Assembly (NCBI GenBank): GCA_020426505.1
Contig: JAGQPX010000144.1
Location: 1 to 34,724 of the forward strand
Origin: Planctomycetaceae bacterium
Lineage (GTDB): Bacteria > Planctomycetota > Planctomycetia > Planctomycetales > Planctomycetaceae
Length of the DNA stretch: 34,724 nt
Direction of reading: 5' to 3'
Under the pieces are notes generated by a model, which did no database searches, had not been told where the DNA came from, and saw only the letters and a list, made by a program, of their open reading frames with translations. Positions 9,290 through 18,820 of this stretch are shown one piece after another; the first letter of the stretch is position 1, and each line of letters opens with the position of its first letter. The translations under genes and the position numbers were made by a program.

Positions 9290-10576
9290 TCAACTGATTC
9301 GCCAGCCGTTTGGTAACGTGGCGCCCCGTGGCACCACAGTGATCCCATCGCGAATGACGAGCGGTTTGTGTTCGGCGTCGGATTCACCCGTCGGTTTGAC
9401 GACGACGTCACTGCCGATACGGCAGTTCTTGTCGACGATGGCCTGTTCGACGACGGCTCGATCGCCGATCCCCATTGGCGGACGGTTGAGTCTGGCGTTT
9501 TCTGCGAGGTGTTCTTCCGACTCGAAATAGTCGGCTCCCATAAGGACACAGTTGCGAATGGTGACATCCTTGCCGATGTTGCAACGCACACCGATCAGGC
9601 TGTTCTCGATAACCGTCCCTTGATCGATATTGCAGCCATCGGCAATCAGACTGCCGGTGATCGTCGCTCCGTCAACTCGCGTGGCCGGCAGGAACCGCGG
9701 ATGCGTGTAGATCGGCTTGTCCTCCATATCGAAGCGGAAGGGTGGCTTCCGCTGGGCGAGTTGGAGATTGCACTCGAAGAATGCGCGAATTGTTCCGATG
9801 TCTTCCCAATAGCCGTCGAACAGATGCACCTGCACGCGTCGAGAGCGAATCGACGCAGGGAACACTTCCTTGCCGAAATCCTCGTATTCGGTCTTTTCGA
9901 GCAATTCGACCAGGGTGTCTCGATTGAACAGGTAAATGCCCATACTTGCGAGACAGTCCCGACCGTGGCTCTCGATGCCATGGGCGTCCAGCCATGCTGG
10001 ATCTGTGCGTACGAGCGAGAGCTCCTCTTCGGTTTTCGGTTTTTCGAGAAAACCTTCGACCCGACCGGAATCATTCAGACGCATGATCCCGAACGAGGCT
10101 GCCATCTCCCGGTCGACCGGCAGCCCGGCAATGGTCACGTCCGCACCCGCCTCGCGATGCGTCCGCAACATGTCCTGAAAGTCCATGCGATACAGCTGAT
10201 CGCCGGAGAGGATCAGCACATAGTCGATCCCGTGCTGCTGAACGTAGCGGAGGTTCTTGCGGACAGCGTCTGCGGTGCCCTGATACCAGTCGTCCCCGGT
10301 CCTGTTGGTCTGCTGAGCCGCGAGAATCTCGACGAATCCGCCGTGAAACGGGTCGAAGCGGTACGTCTGTCGGATGTGACGATGCAGGCTGACGGAGTTG
10401 AACTGGGTCAGCAGATAGATGCGGCTGATCTCGCTGTTCAGACAATTTGAGATCGGGATATCGATTAGCCGGTACTTGCCCGCCAGAGGCACAGCCGGCT
10501 TCGAGCGGTACGCCGTGAGAGGCTGTAACCGCGTTCCCTTACCACCACCAAGGACAAGGCATGCGACATTTTTCAT
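9290..10576 (-). CDS. glgC: Glucose-1-phosphate adenylyltransferase
   Basis: ADP-glucose pyrophosphorylase, which makes ADP-glucose from ATP and glucose-1-phosphate and commits carbon to glycogen. The 428-residue length fits the family. The nucleotidyltransferase signature GGGKGTRL (10-17) is followed by 'KPAVPLAGKYRLIDIPISN', 'GTADAVRKN', 'LSGDQLYRMD' and 'YWEDIGTI'. The C-terminal left-handed beta-helix shows hexapeptide-like repeats ('NIDQGTVIENSLIG', 'NIGKDVTIRNCVLMG'). The ATG at 10576 places the GGGKGTRL motif at its usual distance, so the 22-residue upstream extension is rejected. No other glycogen gene is adjacent. Allosteric control by glycolytic metabolites is known for the family. 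Confidence 0.95.
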   Translation of the reverse strand: MKNVACLVLGGGKGTRLQPLTAYRSKPAVPLAGKYRLIDIPISNCLNSEISRIYLLTQFNSVSLHRHIRQTYRFDPFHGGFVEILAAQQTNRTGDDWYQGTADAVRKNLRYVQQHGIDYVLILSGDQLYRMDFQDMLRTHREAGADVTIAGLPVDREMAASFGIMRLNDSGRVEGFLEKPKTEEELSLVRTDPAWLDAHGIESHGRDCLASMGIYLFNRDTLVELLEKTEYEDFGKEVFPASIRSRRVQVHLFDGYWEDIGTIRAFFECNLQLAQRKPPFRFDMEDKPIYTHPRFLPATRVDGATITGSLIADGCNIDQGTVIENSLIGVRCNIGKDVTIRNCVLMGADYFESEEHLAENARLNRPPMGIGDRAVVEQAIVDKNCRIGSDVVVKPTGESDAEHKPLVIRDGITVVPRGATLPNGWRIS

Positions 10577-10666
10577 GTCGGTAATAGAGCAGAACGATCG
10601 AAGCGTTTCAATTCGACGGAGAAGTGATTTTCGCCAAGGCAAACAGCCCGGTGCTGACCGTCGTTC

Positions 10667-12028
10667 TCAATGAAACCGAATCTCACCGCCCACGGTCACA
10701 CCGTCAACGAAAGTGCCCTGTTGCGATGGGTTCAAACGCAGATTGGGAGTCGTGCCGATCGAGTCGAAGACCAGATTCTCGGTCGCCCGGGAAATGTTGC
10801 TCATATAAAACAACTGATAACTCACGAAGAGAGAGAAGTGTTCGTTGATGTGTACCTTGCCATGCACGGCCAAGTCGAGTCCCGGCGCGAATTCGGAGGC
10901 CTCCTCTCGAGTCGTCATCCTCGCTTCGTCGACACTGAAGAACTGCTCAGAGAAGACTTCGTCCCGATGGCGATTGAATCCGACCATGAACTTGGGCGTG
11001 ACACCGACGCTGAAGTATTCATGCTCGAATTCCGCCCGGAAACCAACCTGTGGGACGAAGACATTGTTCTTAGCCTCGGAATAGATCCGATGGTTGAGTG
11101 TAATGTCATCGGCTGGATCATCCGGAGTACCATTCCTGTTGAGATCGGTTCCTCTGACATCGAGGAAGTCCCAGAGTCGGACATACTGAAAGCCGAAGAG
11201 AGGACGAATCGTGATCGGCTGATTCGGCGTCACCGGATTCATGATGTAATTGAGTTCTGTTGTGAAGAACTCCGCCTGAACTCGCGTATTGATCATTCCA
11301 TCACGAAACAGGATCATATTAGTGTCACTGGGAACACCGTTCTCCAGCAGCGTTACTGCCGGGATGACGGGTTCAAGTGTGACTGCATTGAAGAAAGGGA
11401 CATCCACCTCGTGAGAGCTGGCATCTTCGAGGACCGAGACTCCGGCTTCGAACAGACCGATGCGGGTCGGAAGACCAAAGACTCCCCGGATGCCGTTGTT
11501 GTTGTGAAGGCCGATATGGTCGAGGGTCGAAATGTTTGCTTCGCCTACATTGCTCAGTGTCCCAGGTTCGGTCGCAGTGAAAATTCCACGTGTGTTGCCG
11601 TCTGCCCGTGGTGCACCGACATTCTTCAGACCCGGATCTTCGATGTCCCAGTTCAGATACTCCAGCCGGATGTACGCGTGCTTGAAAGCATCGCTGAATG
11701 CTGCCAATTGCAATTCATCTCCGTGAGAGAATCGATCGTCAGGCAGCAATTCGTAGACCGTGTTGGGGCTGAGCGGGGCCGCTCCTCCGGGAGGGCAGCC
11801 GGGACCACAAACTTGGAAGGGAGGACCACCGTACATGGCCCCCGGCGAGTAACCATAGGACGCAGGCTGGATCGGACCTTGCGCGAGGACGAACGAGGGA
11901 ATCAGCAACACGCCTGCGATGAGTGTGGAGACAGATCGGACGAACCATCGCAGAGAGTGCGTCGGCAGGTCGGTTGATCCCCATTGGGCGTTGAACCGTT
12001 CCGTGGTCCGAGATCCCGTTGGCTGCAT
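10667..12028 (-). CDS. BBP7-family outer-membrane beta-barrel protein
   Basis: 453 residues with an export signal (hydrophobic 'STLIAGVLLIPSFVLAQG', around 34-51). A Pro/Gly-rich mature N-terminus is followed by alternating beta-strand segments typical of the planctomycete BBP7 (DUF1551) barrel, such as 'DAFKHAYIRLEYLNWDIEDPG' shortened forms of which mark the family. It ends in 'VTVGGEIRFH', a barrel-like last strand. A loop 'DLNRNGTPDDPADD' resembles a calcium-binding Asp-rich turn. The ATG at 12028 has an AGGGAA site about 8 bases upstream, better than the ORF's first codon. It probably sits in the outer membrane; its cargo, if any, is unknown. Confidence 0.82.
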   Translation of the reverse strand: MQPTGSRTTERFNAQWGSTDLPTHSLRWFVRSVSTLIAGVLLIPSFVLAQGPIQPASYGYSPGAMYGGPPFQVCGPGCPPGGAAPLSPNTVYELLPDDRFSHGDELQLAAFSDAFKHAYIRLEYLNWDIEDPGLKNVGAPRADGNTRGIFTATEPGTLSNVGEANISTLDHIGLHNNNGIRGVFGLPTRIGLFEAGVSVLEDASSHEVDVPFFNAVTLEPVIPAVTLLENGVPSDTNMILFRDGMINTRVQAEFFTTELNYIMNPVTPNQPITIRPLFGFQYVRLWDFLDVRGTDLNRNGTPDDPADDITLNHRIYSEAKNNVFVPQVGFRAEFEHEYFSVGVTPKFMVGFNRHRDEVFSEQFFSVDEARMTTREEASEFAPGLDLAVHGKVHINEHFSLFVSYQLFYMSNISRATENLVFDSIGTTPNLRLNPSQQGTFVDGVTVGGEIRFH

Positions 12029-12338
12029 GTCATGTTCCCTGAATCGTCGAATGGCTGATGCCGAATGGCAAAAGCCCAAATGGTGCTCCGACAGACCGTC
12101 ACCCCATGCGCACGGGACGCATGAAGGGGGTCTCCTTTTCTGATGTATCGGTCATCACGGTTGTGACGCTTTGGAAAACTTTGACGTATCCGCTCGACTT
12201 TGCGGATTACGAGAAGTCTGCGCGGCTTCATGCTGAAGAGTGACGCGCACCAATGGCTCAGAACGGCCATATTTGCCGAAAGTCTGGGCAGTCAGCGAGG
12301 TACGCAGCGGACTTTGGGATCGGTCTGCAGCGTGGTGT
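12029..12338. other. Intergenic region upstream of the BBP7 gene, with a 7-codon leader ORF
   Basis: About 310 bases should hold the BBP7 promoter (minus strand) and the 3' end of the DUF1549/DUF1553 operon. On the minus strand AAGGAG precedes an ATG at 12122 by 9-10 bases, opening a 7-codon frame (MRPVRMG, stop at 12099). It could be a leader peptide or chance. A loose AAAGTC/GACTTT inverted repeat lies near 12279-12315. No clear promoter boxes were assigned. Confidence 0.4.
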
Positions 12339-14786
12339 TCAATGCTGAAAGAGGAACTCTTTTGTGTTCAGCACGGCCCAGCAGACGTCCTCCAGTGCCA
12401 TGCGACGGTCCTCGCTCGAACTGATGTGATTGCTCGCTGCTTCCCTCTCGGTTTCGGACGGCTCACGGCCGAAGGCACGGAAGTAGAGTTCGGTCACGAT
12501 CTCATCGTCGGTCTTGCCTGCGTCGATCAATGCCTTGATGCGGCCGTTGTCGCTTCGCAGCTTCTCATGGACGGTCGGGCCGTTGATCATTTGCAAGGCT
12601 TGTGACAGGTTTGACTCGCTGGACCGTTCACATTCGCAGGCCATTTCCCGCTGGGGCTGGCCAAACGCCTTGAGGAACTCGTGATCCTTCGGAGGCTCCG
12701 GGAGTTCTGTGGCCCGGGTGCCGACCGGTACGCCCGCGAAGCTCTCCGGTACTCCGGTGACCTCGGAGACTGCATCCAGTAGCTGCTCAGCCGACAGCAT
12801 TCGGGGCACGTAATGCGAGTTGTAAGTCTCGTCGTCAGCATTAAACTCGTTGGCCCTCGCGGTCCGCTGGTAAGTCTGGCTGTTCATGATCTCGCGAATG
12901 AGCCACTTGCGTGAGTAGCCGTGCTGTGCGAACTGTTGAGCAAGTTCGTTAAGCAGGGGAGCATTTGAGGGCGGGTTGCTATCACGAAAATCGTCGACCG
13001 GTTCGACGATCCCCTTACCGAACAGATGGCCCCAAACCCGATTGACGACCGCCTTGGCGAAGAACGGATTGTTGGGGGAGGTCAGCCATGCTGCGAAGAC
13101 TTCGCGGCGATCGTCCTCGGAGGGGACATCAACATCACCGGAGAGAAGCAGGTGGACTTTCATGGTCTCGCCCGTTCGGGGCTGCTTATTCTCCCCCGAG
13201 TTTTGGTTAAAGATAATCTCATCCTCGGGGCGGAGTCCTTCTTTACGGCCGACACGTGTAAAGGCCGCACCGATGCCGTAGTAGTTGTCCTGGGTCCAGC
13301 GCTCGAAAGGATGGTTGTGACACTTCGCACACTGGATGCGGATGCCGAGGAAGAGTTGCGCCGTTGTTTCTGTGGCATCGTTAGGGTCACGGCTGGCACG
13401 CCAGTAATTGGCAGCCGGATTCTCGAACACACTGCCCGATGCCGTGAGGAGTTCGTAGGCAAATTCGTCCATGGGCACGTCGTTCAGCACGCCCTCGTAG
13501 ATCCAGCGATTAAACTTCGCGACACCTTCCGGTTTGAGCTTCCCGCTTGTCGTTCTCAACACATCCGCCCACCGCAATCCCCAGAAGGATGCATACTCAG
13601 GCATGTTGAGGAGTTCATCGATCAACTCGGTCCGACGGTCTTCGCTGTCGTTTTCGAAGAAGGCGGTCGACTCCTCGAACGACGGCAGTCGGCCTGTTGC
13701 ATCGAGATAGGCCCGGCGAATGAACTCGTCGTCCGTACAGTCGCCTGACGGAAGAATCCGAAGTTTCTGCAACTTGTCGTTGATGAGCCGATCGATGAAG
13801 TTGGATTCATCAGGGTCGTTCCAGACGAGACCGGGCACCTCCTCCAGGAAGGTGAGATAAGCCGTGTCCATCTTTTCGAGGTAGCGTGCGAGGATGGCCG
13901 CTTCTCCGCGTCCCTGCTTTGTGACCAGTCCGTGTTCATCGACCTTGGCGACTGATTCATTCGAGGACGAGAAGTCAGTGAGCGCGGTGAGGTCGCGAAC
14001 CGTCCCATCGTCGAAGGTCCCCATCACGACGAGTTGTTGACGATTCGAGCCGTCCTCGAACACTCGCTCTCCAGGAGTGACATGGATTTCGAGCAGTCGG
14101 GGGGCATCGGTTGGATCGAGCCGCAGTCCCTCAGCGATCCACTGCCTCAGCGTCTTGTGAGGGGCGTCTCCGTCGTGGAGTCGTTGTCCGCCACCATGTG
14201 CGACTTGCATCAACGGCTTGCGAAGGAGCAGAGACTCATCCGGATTCATGACATTGGTGCGGCGACCGAAGTACTCCGTCCGCAGAGTGTGCGTGTCGAG
14301 CTCGGGGTCATACGCACGAAGTGACAATCGGAACCCCCCCTTGCCGGATGGCGACCCATGACACGCCCCCGAGTTGCAGCCGGTCTTGGTCAACGCCGCT
14401 TGCACCTCAGTGAGAAAGCTGATCGGAGCTTCGTCGCCCGCATGAGTGACGGTTACGGGAACCGTCGTGGTGAGCGAGTCGAGTGTTACGGTGACGGTCG
14501 CCTGGCCATTGGCGACAGGTCGCACGATGAATCCATCGGTGATCGCGATTGCCTGGTCAGATGAGGTAAACGTTGCCTCGTCGGTGAAGTCGCGCAGACT
14601 GCCATCGGCCAGTTCACCGGCGACGATGATCCGCTGTTCGGAGCGGGGACCGACAAGCACCGCCTCTTCCGGCTGTACAATCATTCGCACGGGAGAAGCA
14701 CTCGCGGTCTTGTCTTCTGCGTGAAGCGGAAGCCCAGCAAGGAGAATGCAGATCGTCGAACAAACGCTTGTGCGAAAGAGTGTCAT
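12339..14786 (-). CDS. Big2/PSCyt1/DUF1549/DUF1553 secreted cytochrome-like protein
   Basis: 815-residue exported protein of a type largely typical of planctomycetes. After a signal peptide (about 1-23) comes a Big2-like Ig domain (about 33-115). A PSCyt1-like segment follows with a C137-x4-C142-His143 motif, then a second Big2-like domain (about 230-320). DUF1549 (PSCyt2) contains a true c-type haem motif C486-A-K-C489-H490, and the C-terminal third is DUF1553 (PSD1). Covalent haem is therefore likely, in the periplasm or cell surface. Function of the family is not established; redox roles and links to carbohydrate breakdown have been proposed. It lies 75 bases below the PPC gene on the same strand and is probably co-transcribed with it. 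Confidence 0.92.
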   Translation of the reverse strand: MTLFRTSVCSTICILLAGLPLHAEDKTASASPVRMIVQPEEAVLVGPRSEQRIIVAGELADGSLRDFTDEATFTSSDQAIAITDGFIVRPVANGQATVTVTLDSLTTTVPVTVTHAGDEAPISFLTEVQAALTKTGCNSGACHGSPSGKGGFRLSLRAYDPELDTHTLRTEYFGRRTNVMNPDESLLLRKPLMQVAHGGGQRLHDGDAPHKTLRQWIAEGLRLDPTDAPRLLEIHVTPGERVFEDGSNRQQLVVMGTFDDGTVRDLTALTDFSSSNESVAKVDEHGLVTKQGRGEAAILARYLEKMDTAYLTFLEEVPGLVWNDPDESNFIDRLINDKLQKLRILPSGDCTDDEFIRRAYLDATGRLPSFEESTAFFENDSEDRRTELIDELLNMPEYASFWGLRWADVLRTTSGKLKPEGVAKFNRWIYEGVLNDVPMDEFAYELLTASGSVFENPAANYWRASRDPNDATETTAQLFLGIRIQCAKCHNHPFERWTQDNYYGIGAAFTRVGRKEGLRPEDEIIFNQNSGENKQPRTGETMKVHLLLSGDVDVPSEDDRREVFAAWLTSPNNPFFAKAVVNRVWGHLFGKGIVEPVDDFRDSNPPSNAPLLNELAQQFAQHGYSRKWLIREIMNSQTYQRTARANEFNADDETYNSHYVPRMLSAEQLLDAVSEVTGVPESFAGVPVGTRATELPEPPKDHEFLKAFGQPQREMACECERSSESNLSQALQMINGPTVHEKLRSDNGRIKALIDAGKTDDEIVTELYFRAFGREPSETEREAASNHISSSEDRRMALEDVCWAVLNTKEFLFQH

Positions 14787-14860
14787 GGCTGTCTTGCCTT
14801 CGCCTGTTTGGGGGCGGTGATGTCGCCAGCGTCGTGAGCCAGCAACGGTGGGATGGCCGT

Positions 14861-17158
14861 TTACTCGATATTCATCTTACCAAGTGGAGTGGAGAGCGTC
14901 ACTTGTTCGACGTCAACTGCGGTGGCCTTGACCACCACGTCGGCGAACTCACCCGCTGCGGCATCGGTGGTGGCGGTGAGGACAAGTTCGCCCGTTGACT
15001 GGTCTGCCGGGATGACGACTTCGGCAGCCGTCACGCCAGTCGGGAGTTTCTCGGCGACGAGTTTGATGCCTCCGCCGAGTGCCGGATTGCGTGTCACGTC
15101 GACCTTCACACGAAGTTCGCCTTCACGTTTGAGCAACCGCTCACCCGGATCGACCGTCATTGTGAGTTGGTCTTCGATGCGATAGTTGATTGGAGCGGCG
15201 ATGGCCGTGTCTGTCGCCTTGTCCTTCTTGTGAGTTCCTTTGAGGACCACCGTGAACGGTCCCTTGGGCGTCTTGGCTCCTGCAGTGACTTCCAGAGCGA
15301 CTTCGTTAGCGCCGGCAGGGATTGGTTGCACCTTGACGGACGCCTCCGGAGGGAAGGCGGTCTTGTCGAGGATCGCGGCCAGTTCGATCGCACCGTCCAC
15401 TCCTTCGCCCCGCTGGGCGAGAACCTTGACCGTCGTCTTGAGATGCTGGCCGAGAATGACTTCGGCCGGTTCGACAGTGAGGGAGAAGGCCGGCTTTGGA
15501 GCGACAGCTGCTGTGAACGCGAGGCTGACGTTTTTCGGAATCACCGAGACCTGATTCCAACGTGCACTCAATGCGTCGTTGAGCGTTGCCGTCACACGCA
15601 CGTCGGTGTCGCCGATTATCGCGGTGCCGACGACCGTTACGTTGTCGAGCACATGCGCGGTTGCTGCATCGGCGGGGGCTTGAACCGTTAACACGCCTGA
15701 GTTCATTCCAGAGCCAACGATCGTTGGGAGTGCCGTCCAACCCTCAGGAAGTCCTTCGAGACTAAGGTTGATGGGACCGTTGTGCCCCCGTCGCGTGACG
15801 TTCACGGTGACTTCGCCCACTCCGCCCGCCGGGATGTTGACGTGGTCCGCACTGGCCGCGAGGTCGAAGCCCGCCTGATACGATTGCACATCGACCCGGT
15901 AGGCGTACTGTGGTCCTCCGTGGCGGCTCAGGTCCGAGACGGCGAGAGTGTATGTGCCGTCGGCTGAGAATGTGTGATCGAGCGAGCCTTCGAGTTTGCC
16001 CGCATCATCGACGCGGCCAATCTGCTTGCCGGCTGCATCGTACAACTCCAGGATCAAATCAGCCGGCGAGGCTTCCTTGCGAGTAACCCCCTGGAAGACG
16101 AAGTGTTGACCGTTTGTCGCCTCGAAGGTGAAGCGATCGACATCCCCCGGCTCCTCGAATCTTCCGTTGAGCCCCATGCCGAGTGTGACGGAGTTTGCCT
16201 GCGGTCCCGTGTTATTTGGCTCGCGTTCAAGAAACTCGACCGTATCACTCACAGCGACAAACGAGAACCCACTGGCCGTGCCGTCGGCTCGACGTGAACT
16301 CACCGGGTACCACGCATGCGGCCAGTCCTGGGGAACGGTGATGATGTCCGGATTGGCATCATCGGCACTCATACCCGCGAAGTCGACTCGTGTTTGCGTG
16401 CCACGCTGGACACCCATCGGAACGGGGACATTGAGGCAGGGGAAGTCACCGATGCGGAGTCGGTAATAGTGCCCGCCGCTCCCGGCGTAGCGGATGTCGC
16501 GCAGCTCAATGATGTAGGTTCCGGCGGTCTTGAATGTGTGGCACAGCTGGCAATCCCCGCTCAGGCCTTCCGAGTCGTCCGCGTAGGCAAGTTCGTGTCC
16601 TTTCGCATCGTAGAGGATGAGGGAAGGGTCCAACGGCGAGCCGAGGCGTCGAGCGAGGAGTTCGAACGAGAGTCGTTGATTGGCTGACGCTTCAAACTGG
16701 AAGAAGTCGCGTGACAGGTTGTCGACGTTGCCGTCGACAGCGCATGGCGTGTTGATCGATTGGGCGGAGTCCGGAGTGTTGTTGCCGGATGCTTCCGCGA
16801 CGCTGCTGAGATCGTCGATGACCATCAGCTGCAGATCGCTGACCCCCTCTGGCGAGATGACTCGAACGGCGTGGAGACCCAGCGGTGCGTCCTGCGGGAG
16901 TTCGACCGCGAACTGCAGCGAACCGTCTTCCGCCTTGGTGGGAGCGATCGCCGCCCCCCACGTGGACCAAAGTTGAGTGACCCCGGCAAGCTGGGAGCCG
17001 CTGAGCGTCAACTCGGACGTCTGTCCGGGAGCAATCCCCAATGGTGAGACACGGGTGACGCTCGGTGGAGCAGCCAACAGTGTGCTGGGGAAAGAACTGA
17101 CAGTGAGCAACACGAACAAGCGTGTGATCAACTCGGGAGAAGCGGAAGATCGGATCAC
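14861..17158 (-). CDS. Secreted PPC-domain (pre-peptidase C-terminal) protein
   Basis: About 765 residues with an N-terminal hydrophobic signal ending near 'LLAAPPS'. The first part is Ig/TIG-like ('VTRVSPLGIAPGQ'), followed by two PPC-type beta-sandwich domains, each with the 'D-x-F-x-F-E-A' strand and 'GTYxLxVxD' strand ('DRFTFEATNGQHF', 'GTYTLAVSDL'). The rest is Ig-like repeats. No catalytic domain is seen, so it may bind carbohydrate or protein at the surface. The start is uncertain: a TTG at 17173 opens the frame, but a GTG at 17158 has a GGTGAG site 6 bases away and is used here. It is the upstream partner of the DUF1549/DUF1553 gene, a recurrent pairing in planctomycetes. Confidence 0.85.
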   Translation of the reverse strand: MIRSSASPELITRLFVLLTVSSFPSTLLAAPPSVTRVSPLGIAPGQTSELTLSGSQLAGVTQLWSTWGAAIAPTKAEDGSLQFAVELPQDAPLGLHAVRVISPEGVSDLQLMVIDDLSSVAEASGNNTPDSAQSINTPCAVDGNVDNLSRDFFQFEASANQRLSFELLARRLGSPLDPSLILYDAKGHELAYADDSEGLSGDCQLCHTFKTAGTYIIELRDIRYAGSGGHYYRLRIGDFPCLNVPVPMGVQRGTQTRVDFAGMSADDANPDIITVPQDWPHAWYPVSSRRADGTASGFSFVAVSDTVEFLEREPNNTGPQANSVTLGMGLNGRFEEPGDVDRFTFEATNGQHFVFQGVTRKEASPADLILELYDAAGKQIGRVDDAGKLEGSLDHTFSADGTYTLAVSDLSRHGGPQYAYRVDVQSYQAGFDLAASADHVNIPAGGVGEVTVNVTRRGHNGPINLSLEGLPEGWTALPTIVGSGMNSGVLTVQAPADAATAHVLDNVTVVGTAIIGDTDVRVTATLNDALSARWNQVSVIPKNVSLAFTAAVAPKPAFSLTVEPAEVILGQHLKTTVKVLAQRGEGVDGAIELAAILDKTAFPPEASVKVQPIPAGANEVALEVTAGAKTPKGPFTVVLKGTHKKDKATDTAIAAPINYRIEDQLTMTVDPGERLLKREGELRVKVDVTRNPALGGGIKLVAEKLPTGVTAAEVVIPADQSTGELVLTATTDAAAGEFADVVVKATAVDVEQVTLSTPLGKMNIE

Positions 17159-17626
17159 GTTAATCTCACCCAAGGTTGGACACTCGTGTTAGTTGGGCAG
17201 GGTGGGGACCGTCGCGGTGCGGTCGCTCTGCACCAATCGAGGGAGGTGTGAATGTGGAGAGGGGTATATCGAAAGGAGGGACGCGGTGATGGTGTCCCCG
17301 ACTCCCATTCACAGAGGTACATTCATCATAAGTGACAAAGTGGACGGAATTCAAAGGAACGGCGACCCTCACACGTCATCGGCGCCTACTCAGGGGCGAA
17401 ACCTCGCGTATTCCGAGTATTCGGCGCATTCCGGCAGTCGTGACCTTGAGCACACGTCCGTTGGGAATTCTTAACAAATCGGGAAGAGGCGATTGACTGC
17501 CCCTGACGCCGCGTCAATAATCAAAATTGGCCACAAAAGCAGCGTTGCCGCGGGAACAGACCCTTCCCTCTAATCTTCGGCGATGATCGTACGTTCGCCG
17601 GGCAACCGCGACGACCTCCTCCCCCC
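17159..17626. other. Divergent intergenic region (PPC operon / FHA-STAS gene)
   Basis: About 470 bases between divergent starts. The right part holds the candidate sigma70 promoter listed separately. The left part must hold the promoter of the PPC operon, but no boxes could be assigned. The short frames in it look random. Confidence 0.5.
17493..17521 (+). promoter_or_regulatory. Candidate sigma70 promoter of the FHA-STAS gene
   Basis: TTGACT (17493-17498, 5 of 6 to TTGACA) is separated by 17 bases from AATAAT (17516-17521, 5 of 6 to TATAAT). The predicted start lies about 100 bases before the ATG at 17627. It is the best pair in this region, read by eye. Confidence 0.45.
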
Positions 17627-18817
17627 ATGACGAATCCCGCCCAACAACGCTTTCGCGAAGCGCTCAAGGTGACGAAGCCTCTGGGGGTCTCCGTCCATTC
17701 CGAGAAGAACCGCAAGCCGGTTGTCGCGAAGATCGAAGCCCCCTACGCGATCCTCGGGCGGGGAAGCAAATGTGCCGTCCGGCTGGCCGACAAGTCGGTC
17801 TCCTATCGTCATGTGTATCTGCAAGCATTCGGCGATCGCGTGCTTTGTGTCGACCTTCTCAGTCCGAACCCGATTTCATGGGATGGTCCCGAGACGGACG
17901 GCTGGATGTCGCCCGAACATGTTGTCAGCGTCGGCCCCTACCGGGTGAAGCTCTCCGGTGAAGGGTGGCAATGCGATCATTCCGATTGGCCTTCACCTCT
18001 TGAATGCAAGACGCGGACGAACGAGTCAACCCCGTTCGGTGCCTTGCCACTGGTCCATCTTGAACTCTTGAATCAACAACTCGAGGGGATGGCATGGCCG
18101 ATCAACCGTGTGGTCACGCTTGTCGGGAGAGACGACCGCTGTCGCATTACATGCGCTGACGAGCGGATTTCCCGAGTCCATTGCAGTCTCGTGTTGACCC
18201 CCTACGGGCTCTGGGTCGTTGATCTCGTCGGTCGCGGAGGGGTGCAGATTAACGGGAAACTCCAAAGCTGCGCACTGTTGGAACCGGGCGACGAGTTGGG
18301 TGTCGGCCAGTATCGCATGCAAACCGTTTACGAGTCAGCTCCACGCGAGCTGGGAAAGGACTCTGCACACTTTCAGCTCGATCCGGATACAAAAGAACTT
18401 GCAATTCCACAGGAACTCTCCAGTGCGGAAGAGAATCTGCCGTCGCCCGAATTCCTGACCCGCAACAACAAGATCTTCCCGGCAGTGATCGATCCGCCGG
18501 TGATCATCGTGAGGCCACAAGGTGGAATTCGCTCCACCGGGTACCAGCAGATTCAACTCGAGTCGAACATCATTACTCAGTTGCTGATCACACGCCCCAG
18601 TTTGCCTCATCTCGTCATCGACATCAGCGATGCCGACGTGATGGATTCGATTATCATGAATTCCATCATGGCGATGTGCCGCGCCGCCAAGGGGAGGGCG
18701 GCTGTCTGCAATGCCTCGTCCGCAATGCTGTCGATCCTCTCGGAGATCAGTCTCACGAAAGTCTGGCCTCACTTCGCCACCCGCGAGGATGCGCTCGAGT
18801 ACGTGAACAACGGTTGA
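17627..18817 (+). CDS. FHA-FHA-STAS signalling protein
   Basis: 396 residues with three domains and no signal peptide. FHA-1 (about 33-110) is divergent but keeps Gly44-Arg45 and Arg61-His62. FHA-2 (about 160-235) is closer to consensus: Gly167-Arg168, Ser182-Arg183-x-His185 and Asn209-Gly210. After a linker, residues 290-396 resemble a STAS (anti-anti-sigma) domain, with 'LVIDISDADVMDS' matching the strand and loop where SpoIIAA is phosphorylated; Ser341 fits the phosphoserine position although the next Ser-Gly is replaced by Ile-Ile. It probably reads a phosphothreonine signal and passes it to a partner-switch kinase or sigma regulator. Those partners are not in this window. No ribosome-binding site precedes the ATG. 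Confidence 0.82.
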   Translation: MTNPAQQRFREALKVTKPLGVSVHSEKNRKPVVAKIEAPYAILGRGSKCAVRLADKSVSYRHVYLQAFGDRVLCVDLLSPNPISWDGPETDGWMSPEHVVSVGPYRVKLSGEGWQCDHSDWPSPLECKTRTNESTPFGALPLVHLELLNQQLEGMAWPINRVVTLVGRDDRCRITCADERISRVHCSLVLTPYGLWVVDLVGRGGVQINGKLQSCALLEPGDELGVGQYRMQTVYESAPRELGKDSAHFQLDPDTKELAIPQELSSAEENLPSPEFLTRNNKIFPAVIDPPVIIVRPQGGIRSTGYQQIQLESNIITQLLITRPSLPHLVIDISDADVMDSIIMNSIMAMCRAAKGRAAVCNASSAMLSILSEISLTKVWPHFATREDALEYVNNG

Positions 18818-18820
18818 TGT

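Noticed and set aside
12339..17158. A new polysaccharide-degradation system
   Set aside because: No sulfatase, glycoside hydrolase or transporter is adjacent; the gene pair is a common planctomycete type.
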